The notes beneath the pieces are model-generated. The model did not search any database. It saw only the letters and a program-made list of their open reading frames with translations, and was not told where the DNA came from. A program made the position numbers and the translations under genes. DNA of 10,653 nucleotides from assembly GCA_964436865.1 (NCBI GenBank), contig CAYTFK010000247.1, positions 1 through 10,653 on the forward strand, written 5' to 3'. The stretch comes from JAXGPP01 sp964436865 (GTDB taxonomy: Bacteria; Planctomycetota; Planctomycetia; Pirellulales; Thermoguttaceae). Below, piece by piece: positions 6,101 to 10,653 of the stretch (its first letter is position 1; the number at the start of each line of letters is the position of its first letter).

Positions 6101-9056
6101 CGGGACGCTCTTCGCGACAGCCAGCGAAGAACCCGCCGCTGCCGTACAACTCTGGGCCGCCGACGGGCAACTCATCGCCAGCCTCTTGGACCATCCCGGG
6201 GGAGCCTGCGAGATCGCGTTCAGCCCCTCCGGCCGACGTCTGGCGGCCGGCACGAATGATGGCCAGGTGGTCGTCTGGTCGGTCGCCGATCGCCAGCCCC
6301 TGAAGCGGCTGGTCGGCCACGAGGAACCAATCGAGTCGCTTGCCTTCTCCTGGGACGACGCGCTCCTGGCGTCCGCATGCCGACGTCGGATCGGCCGCCT
6401 GTGGGAACTGGCCTCCGGCCGCGAAGTCATGTCGTTCGAACGCCGCAGCCAGGGAATCCACAGCATGGCGTTCGCTCCGGACGGCAAGCGGCTGCTTGCC
6501 TCTTCGGTAATGCTCGACCTGGAAACCGGGCGGGAAACGCGGATCGAGACCATCGCCTCGATCATCGGCTTCCTGCCCGACCGGTCGCTGTTGGCGACGA
6601 CGAACAGCCAACCGTCGCGTCTGGTCGCCTGGGACTGGAACACTGGCACGTACCGCGTGCTTCACGAAGACTTGCCAGGGGGGGTCGTCGCCGTCTCGCC
6701 CGATCTCGAGCGTGTGGGCGTTTACACGCACAGCGGGCTGCGCGACGGCCGGCGCACCGACATCTTCCGCTTTCGCGTGGTGAATACCCGCCGCGACGAG
6801 TTGCTGCGCCTCGATCTTCATGGCGGCCTCCGTTCGGCCACGTTCTTTATCGACGGGTCTGCGATCGTTGTGGCCTCCTGGGATAACACGGTCCGCCGTT
6901 GGGAACTCGACGCGCCCGCCAAAGCCGCCAAGGCGCTTCGCACCTGGACCGATCGCAGCGGCCAATTCCGCATTGAAGCCGAACTGGTCGAAGTCGGCGA
7001 CGGCCTGGTGAAGCTGCTCGCCGCCGACGGAACACCGCGCAGCGTGCCGATTGCGCGGCTTAGCGAAGCGGACCGGCGCTACGTTGCCCAACAGGCGGCC
7101 GCGAATGTCCAAAGCGCCCCGCCTGAAACGCCCCCAGCCGCCGCGCCGCGGCGCGTCACGGTTGAAGATCTCCAGTTTCCGGTGGAGATCACGCCTGAGC
7201 GGCGCGAGTGGGCCGAGGCGCTGGCCGCGTTCCACAGCGAAGAGCCCGCCGACGAAACCTTTGCGACGCTGGAGAAGTGGCTGGACCGCTGCCGCCGCGA
7301 CCTGAAGCCGACCGCCGAAGGCGTCCTCCTCCTGCAGCTGACCTACGAAGCGTTGAGCCGCCCCACCCCGGCGACGCTCGACGAGGACCGTTGGAAGGCA
7401 CATTTCGCAAAGCTTGAGCGATGGCGAAAGCTACACTCCCGCAGCGGCTCGGTCGACGCCGCATTAGGCCACTCCTATTTCATGCGGGGCATCCTGGCCC
7501 GCGGGCCCGGCCTGGCCTCGACGGTAACCGAGGAAGGCTGGAAGCAGCTCGCCGAAGACATTCCCCGAGCCCGCGCCAGCCTCGAACGGGCCGCCAAGCT
7601 GCTCAAGAACGACCCCCAAGTCTATGCCGAGCTAATCGCCGTCGCCAAGCTGGACGGCGGCGCTCGCGACCAGACTGAAGAGTATCTGCGCCGCGCGAAG
7701 GCCATCGCGCCGGCCTATTTTCCAGCGTACCAGGAAATGATGGACTACCTCCTGCCGCGCTGGCACGGCGAGCGGGGCGACCCCGAGCGTTTCACGATCG
7801 CTTCGGCGGATGAACTCGGCGGCGACCAGGGGCTCGAGCTCCTCGGCCGGCTCGTGTTCCGCATGTACGGCTACGAGCGCGATGCCGCCGAGCAGTTCCC
7901 GCTGGACCGGGTGTGGAAGGCGGCTCGCCTGATGCACGAGCGCTACCCGGCCTCGGAGCCACACCACCAGTTCGCCGCCAAAGCCGCTTGCATGGCGGAT
8001 GAGCGGGAGGCGGCCGAGCAGCTTTTCCGCGGGATCCATCAGCCGCCCAATCCCCTGATCTGGTCGCGTCCCAAGGTGTTCGACGCCTATCGCCGGTGGG
8101 CCCGGCCCGAATGGCCGCGTGGACTGGAACGGCGGCTCCTCTGGCACTCGCGCGACGGCTTCGCCAACGGGCTGGCTTTGTCGCCCGACGGCAAGCTGCT
8201 CGTGTCAACGGGCTGGTCGGGAAGCCGCTGCGTCAAGTTCTGGGATGCCGCCAGCGGCGCACTGCTCGACGCATTGCCCTCGCTCGCAACCGCCATCTCG
8301 GCGGCCGCGTTTAGCCCCGACGGCAAGCGGCTGGCCATAGGCACCGTCCAGGGCCCGATCTATCTCCTCGACTCCCAGACGCGCGAGCCCGTGGCCGTGC
8401 TCGCCAGCCACAACCAGATGCTCGACGGCTTGGCGTTCTCTCCCGACAGCAGGCTTCTCGCCTCCAGCGGCCAGGACGACGTGGTCCGCATCTGGGACGT
8501 CGCCGCCGAGACCGAACGGTTCGCGTTTCGCGATCCCGCGATCACCAACGCCGCGAAGCTCGATTTCTCGCCCGACGGCAAGCTGCTCGCCGCCCTCGGC
8601 GGCGGTCTTCGGGCCTGGAACACCGCGACGGGCGAGCCGGCCGAACTTCCCGCAGGCATTACCCAGATCGCCGGCTTCCGCCCCGACGGTACCGTCGTCG
8701 CCCTGGCCGCAAACGGCCGCACCGTCGTCGAATGCGAACTCGGCAGCGGCAAGACCAGGGAACTCTTTGAATTGCCCGCCGGCGACCATACCGTCTACCT
8801 CTCGCCCGATGGCCGCACCCTGGCGGTAAACGAACAAAACCGCGCCGTGGGCGCCGGCCGCATCGTATCGTTCCGGTTGCTTCTCTGGGACATCGCCTCC
8901 GCCCGCCAGACGGCGACCTGCGCCGGCCACACCTGCGACATCAACCGGGTAGTCTTCTCTCACGACAGTCGCACCGTCATCACCGCCTCCGACGACGGGA
9001 CGGTGCGGCTCTGGGACGTTCCGCCGCCCGCCGCCGCGCCAGCCCCATCCCCCTGA
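3141..9056 (+). CDS. Giant exported multidomain protein: CsgG-like x2, TPR, coiled coil, WD40, SHD1, DUF4034-like, WD40
   Basis: The product has 1971 residues. A signal sequence (about 1-35, no lipobox) is followed by a CsgG-like segment at 45-170 (VEWLERNEVDKVLAEQQL, GRLLKADVLALL) and a weaker second copy at 190-297 (LVVELSEAEALA, LPLYILGEYRHDG). Residues 312-350 look like a TPR, and 532-564 form a charged coiled coil. Residues 566-940 are beta-rich without WD signatures, perhaps a degenerate propeller, ending in a proline-rich linker (941-970). Residues 973-1258 hold about seven WD40-type blades (VQLWAADG to VRRWELD). Residues 1265-1318 match SHD1 (RTWTDRSGQFRIEAELVEV, PIARLSEADRRYV). Residues 1353-1617 are helical and DUF4034-like (EEGWKQLAEDIPRARASL, YLLPRWHGERGD). 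Residues 1651-1965 form a second seven-blade WD40 propeller (VKFWDAASG to VRLWDVPPP), with a Pro/Ala-rich tail. GAAGG lies 7 bases before the ATG. No catalytic site was seen, so a scaffold role in the envelope is inferred. Confidence 0.92.
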   Translation: MRHFARHLFSVSVLLPATWFAAGMGLIGAARLPAAEPAANASAHPRCALVADGSPLGALVETRLLEDRSVEWLERNEVDKVLAEQQLQSLLAADAPQSRAELGRLLKADVLALLRTGEKKVGDKSQKLAELAVAETASGLRLIARTLPLSENAEADAEVLTRLVREALARWADKVDEVYAVPPFVSQDLTYEHEHLKTAYARLMEQSILQRPGTLVVELSEAEALAREQGLAPAGGAIQRRLPLYILGEYRHDGRESDLRVRISLKLMRGQEQVDQLEEVHSPDDALAMLRRAADRFVGANRPDATDADSAAEALQLFSRADELLRLAGYAEALPLLEAGLLLKPDDVAWRLKAYEAAVSLADERDPYRTRPTIESVKFVSRASDHLAEIVRRDGMLEHLRPVAYDVRHGTLKPMLPDELGEDVRQPYQVQRERRLAILREMAHRAAEAGQWDLSALWLNGALEPLEPTARYAERAKFILQYQDGSGAAERVRQYAHFGYTIGALDSLEGRRFLRDLAASAEASAEVKSTAEQMLAEVEADAQARAAKRKAEQEADRQQREKSSRLTFQPVELVYTNSKGHPDTLKYLTGCLPVDGDTDLLWIERYGVFVSKDKGRAKLLWTHTHMNAWIRLVSYDGRYAWVSVHVHGQAPEVWVLDPREEKSWQITAEHGLPLASPDATKGTVITPSVFATAVAPGRAIVVGWIGRAWAADVRFDPHGKHQVRVFHEAKETPQEQSPWENTQLVYRPDMTLLLSAPSDLQADQRLIIRRNGAAGLFGHPLIVDPADLSVAAYPEQWYGPNELNECGFHNGAVYFTGARPPAFDRIALLRRAAPDLELTVVRENVAEGHVLFDGDIVNVVGKQWQRGKLGEGEWESFGDVPWHYDNHWAASPQDPPRSMQRGDLDLEFLALSRHYGCLVCCRVEGGDPILAQVLFDGSGQPFQPQPATPPAAPIADLPEPRVPGPGRQESLWGESRRPYVALARSPDGTLFATASEEPAAAVQLWAADGQLIASLLDHPGGACEIAFSPSGRRLAAGTNDGQVVVWSVADRQPLKRLVGHEEPIESLAFSWDDALLASACRRRIGRLWELASGREVMSFERRSQGIHSMAFAPDGKRLLASSVMLDLETGRETRIETIASIIGFLPDRSLLATTNSQPSRLVAWDWNTGTYRVLHEDLPGGVVAVSPDLERVGVYTHSGLRDGRRTDIFRFRVVNTRRDELLRLDLHGGLRSATFFIDGSAIVVASWDNTVRRWELDAPAKAAKALRTWTDRSGQFRIEAELVEVGDGLVKLLAADGTPRSVPIARLSEADRRYVAQQAAANVQSAPPETPPAAAPRRVTVEDLQFPVEITPERREWAEALAAFHSEEPADETFATLEKWLDRCRRDLKPTAEGVLLLQLTYEALSRPTPATLDEDRWKAHFAKLERWRKLHSRSGSVDAALGHSYFMRGILARGPGLASTVTEEGWKQLAEDIPRARASLERAAKLLKNDPQVYAELIAVAKLDGGARDQTEEYLRRAKAIAPAYFPAYQEMMDYLLPRWHGERGDPERFTIASADELGGDQGLELLGRLVFRMYGYERDAAEQFPLDRVWKAARLMHERYPASEPHHQFAAKAACMADEREAAEQLFRGIHQPPNPLIWSRPKVFDAYRRWARPEWPRGLERRLLWHSRDGFANGLALSPDGKLLVSTGWSGSRCVKFWDAASGALLDALPSLATAISAAAFSPDGKRLAIGTVQGPIYLLDSQTREPVAVLASHNQMLDGLAFSPDSRLLASSGQDDVVRIWDVAAETERFAFRDPAITNAAKLDFSPDGKLLAALGGGLRAWNTATGEPAELPAGITQIAGFRPDGTVVALAANGRTVVECELGSGKTRELFELPAGDHTVYLSPDGRTLAVNEQNRAVGAGRIVSFRLLLWDIASARQTATCAGHTCDINRVVFSHDSRTVITASDDGTVRLWDVPPPAAAPAPSP
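3493..3500 (+). repeat. A8 homopolymer inside the giant gene
   Basis: Eight consecutive A residues encode the end of E118, K119 and K120 in a gene of otherwise high G+C content. Polymerase slippage here would shift the frame. Loss of one A leads to a stop ending at 3567, and gain of one A to a stop ending at 3607, giving products of about 141 or 155 residues that hold little beyond the first CsgG-like segment. Confidence 0.6.
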
Positions 9057-9191
9057 CCCTCCCGGCAATCTATCACCTCGACCCATTCGGCGCGCGTCAC
9101 CGGTTCGACACCACGTCCAACCACCCGCTCGACGGCAACGGGCCGGCCCAGGGGCCTCCAAGCAAAACAGTGCGTTTATTGTTGCGCATCG
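9057..9191. other. Convergent intergenic spacer
   Basis: This interval separates the 3' ends of the giant gene and manA. A GC-rich self-complementary stretch (GGGCCGGCCC) is followed by a short AT-richer patch with AAAC and GTTT arms. Neither forms a strong hairpin with a T-run, so I cannot assign a clear intrinsic terminator for either gene. Confidence 0.4.
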
Positions 9192-10202
9192 TCAGGCGAT
9201 GAGGTGTGCGAGGGGCATCGCCAGGAGTGTTACGCTCTCCTCGCTCGCCAGCCGCCGCCAGGCAGAGACTCCCGCCGAGCAGGGCACCAGCACCGTCTCG
9301 CCGCGACGGAAAACGCGCCGGTAGCCGCCGTCGGCCGTCAGTTCGGCCGCCCCTTCGAGCAGCATCCACACCGACGGGACCGGGCTGGGCGACCACGCCG
9401 CGAGCGTCGTGAGTGTGAATCGAGCGATGGTGAAGAACGGGCAATCGACCAGCCGAGTGCCTTCAACTCCGACAGGCAATCCGCTGATCGGCTTGCCTCC
9501 TTGCGGCTCGGCGCGCGGCGCCGACCAGTCGATTGCGGCGAGCGACTGCTCGATGTGAAGCTCGCGCGGGCGGCCGTCGTGACCGAGGCGGTTCCAGTCG
9601 AAGAGCCGGAACGTCACGTCGCTCGACTGCTGCACCTCGGCCATCAGCACGCCTCCGCCCACCGCGTGCACCGTGCCGGCGGGAATGAAAATGCAGTCGC
9701 CCCGCCGCGGCCGCAGGCGGTTCAGGCACTCGACCAGCGTTCCTCGATCGAGGTGCCGCTCGACGTCAGCGCGGGTCGTGCCGGGCGACAGGCCGGCGTA
9801 GATCTGGGCCGCGGGATCAGCGTCGAGCACGATCCAGGCCTCGGTCTTGCCGGAGTCGCCCGCCCCGAGCCGGCGGGCTGTCGCGTCGTCGGGATGCACC
9901 TGGATCGAGAGGAGTTCCTGGCAGTCGAGATACTTGAACAAGAGTGGAAACGGCCGGTCGGCGACCGACAGTTTCCCAGGCGGCCCTGCAAGTTCTTCGC
10001 AACGTTCGGCCCAGAGATCGGTGAGCAGCGCGCCGGCATGGGGGCCTTCGGCCACGCGGCTCACATGCAGCGATTGGGCGCTGAGCACCCACGCCTCGCC
10101 GATCGGGCCATCGCCGGGCAACGGTCGCCCAAGATACGCTTCCAGCCGCCGCCCGCCCCACACTTGCGGGCGGAAGAAAGGCTCGAACACAAGAGGTTGC
10201 AT
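9192..10202 (-). CDS. manA: Mannose-6-phosphate isomerase, class I
   Basis: The enzyme interconverts mannose 6-phosphate and fructose 6-phosphate in the cytoplasm, linking glycolysis with GDP-mannose and mannosylated glycan synthesis. The 336-residue product has the length of the short bacterial type I isomerases (about 315 residues in Bacillus) and is a zinc-dependent cupin. The metal ligands are visible: Q101 and H103 in SIQVHPDD, E121 in GKTEAW, and H179 in IPAGTVHAVGGG. The active-site arginine is R199 in DVTFRLFDWNR. The N-terminus PLVFEPFFRPQVWGGRRL is typical of the family. The ATG at 10202 was chosen because the family-like sequence starts there; a GTG at 10271 would add 23 unrelated residues and overlap the upstream gene. 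The gene begins 4 bases after the upstream stop and has only a weak ribosome binding site, so translational coupling is likely. Functional confidence is high. Confidence 0.93.
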   Translation of the reverse strand: MQPLVFEPFFRPQVWGGRRLEAYLGRPLPGDGPIGEAWVLSAQSLHVSRVAEGPHAGALLTDLWAERCEELAGPPGKLSVADRPFPLLFKYLDCQELLSIQVHPDDATARRLGAGDSGKTEAWIVLDADPAAQIYAGLSPGTTRADVERHLDRGTLVECLNRLRPRRGDCIFIPAGTVHAVGGGVLMAEVQQSSDVTFRLFDWNRLGHDGRPRELHIEQSLAAIDWSAPRAEPQGGKPISGLPVGVEGTRLVDCPFFTIARFTLTTLAAWSPSPVPSVWMLLEGAAELTADGGYRRVFRRGETVLVPCSAGVSAWRRLASEESVTLLAMPLAHLIA

Positions 10203-10206
10203 GATG

Positions 10207-10653
10207 TCAATCGCGAGGTGCCTTGACGGGTACTTCGATGAGCTGCGGTTCGTCCGCTCGGAACGACTCACGAACGGCCTGGGCCACGTCGTCCGGTTCG
10301 CTCACGCGGCGCGCCGCGACACCGAGCGCGCGTGCCAAGCCGATGAAGTCGATCGCCGGATCGGTCAGGTCCAGTCCCCGGTAGCGGCCGGCGGCGGCCT
10401 GCGGCAGTTGGAGCACGCCGGCGCAATCCTTGAGGATGCGATACTCGCTGTTGTTGGTGATCAGGAAGGTAACCGGGATGCGATAGTGGGCCGCCGTCCA
10501 CAGTCCCTGGATGCCATACATCGCCGAACCGTCGCCCAAGAGCGCCAGCACCGGGCGGTTGGGCCAGGCGAGCTTGACGCCGATCGCGCACCCGAGCCCC
10601 CAGCCCAGCGCCCAGCCGCGGTGGGCGAAGTAGCCGCTCGTATTGGCCAGCGC
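10207..10653 (-). CDS. Thiamine-diphosphate-dependent enzyme, benzoylformate decarboxylase-like, partial (N-terminus beyond window)
   Basis: Only the last 148 residues are present; the frame is open to the window edge. They form the C-terminal pyrophosphate-binding domain. The thiamine-diphosphate motif GDG-X24-NN is complete: GDGSAMYGIQGLWTAAHYRI leads to FLITNN. Downstream, IDFIGLARALGV and PQLIEVPV close the domain as in the family. The GDGSAMYxIQ-LWTAA pattern is closest, from memory, to benzoylformate decarboxylase (MdlC), which makes benzaldehyde and CO2 from benzoylformate. However, acetolactate synthase-like and other 2-oxoacid decarboxylases share much of this domain, and many planctomycete members have unknown substrates. 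The substrate-specific residues lie largely in the missing part. The gene precedes manA by 4 bases and is probably co-transcribed with it. The enzyme class is firm; the substrate is uncertain. Confidence 0.9.
   Translation of the reverse strand, partial: ALANTSGYFAHRGWALGWGLGCAIGVKLAWPNRPVLALLGDGSAMYGIQGLWTAAHYRIPVTFLITNNSEYRILKDCAGVLQLPQAAAGRYRGLDLTDPAIDFIGLARALGVAARRVSEPDDVAQAVRESFRADEPQLIEVPVKAPRD

Noticed and set aside
3141..9056. The giant WD40 protein as a STAND/NLR-type defence sensor
   Set aside because: It has a signal peptide, and I see no Walker A/B NTPase module or effector domain, so an intracellular conflict role is not supported.
9102..9110. GGTTCGA, resembling a tRNA T-loop
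   Set aside because: The flanking bases do not form a 5-bp T-stem and no acceptor or anticodon arms are visible.
9204..10226. A 340-codon plus-strand frame opposite manA
   Set aside because: It is the antisense shadow of manA, whose zinc ligands and family motifs are intact.
10203..10271. A longer manA start at GTG 10271
   Set aside because: The extra 23 residues are unlike the family and would overlap the upstream gene; the family N-terminus begins at the ATG at 10202.

Overview
The window looks like a piece of a planctomycete (Pirellulales-like) chromosome. This is an inference from the high G+C content, a very large exported protein combining WD40 propellers with SHD1 and DUF4034-like domains, a CsgG-like exported protein next to it, and long antisense open frames typical of high-GC codon use. 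No rRNA, tRNA, CRISPR array, transposase or integrase was found.

Left edge (1-518, minus strand): the 5' part of a MerR-family regulator that runs off the window. It has a MerR-type promoter with a 19-bp spacer just upstream. An in-frame internal start with its own ribosome binding site precedes the C-terminal domain, recalling TipAL/TipAS. From 519 to 974 I see no convincing gene, only an 8-bp inverted repeat and a plausible sigma70-like promoter for the next gene.

Centre (975-9056, plus strand): three consecutive genes for proteins that all begin with an export signal. The first is a 355-residue protein of unknown function with a beta-rich N-terminal half and a C-terminal half resembling a glutamine-amidotransferase-type fold. 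Twelve bases later comes a 317-residue CsgG-like protein. After a 132-base gap comes a 1971-residue protein with two CsgG-like segments, a TPR-like stretch, a coiled coil, a cryptic beta-rich region, a WD40 propeller, an SHD1 domain, a DUF4034-like helical region and a second WD40 propeller. The recurrence of CsgG-like segments in adjacent exported proteins suggests one envelope-associated module. Its function is unknown, and it is the best candidate here for an undescribed system.

Right edge (9192-10653, minus strand, convergent with the module): a class I mannose-6-phosphate isomerase (manA) directly follows, with a 4-base gap, the C-terminal part of a thiamine-diphosphate enzyme resembling benzoylformate decarboxylase. 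These are cytoplasmic metabolic genes, probably one operon, with no evident link to the exported module.
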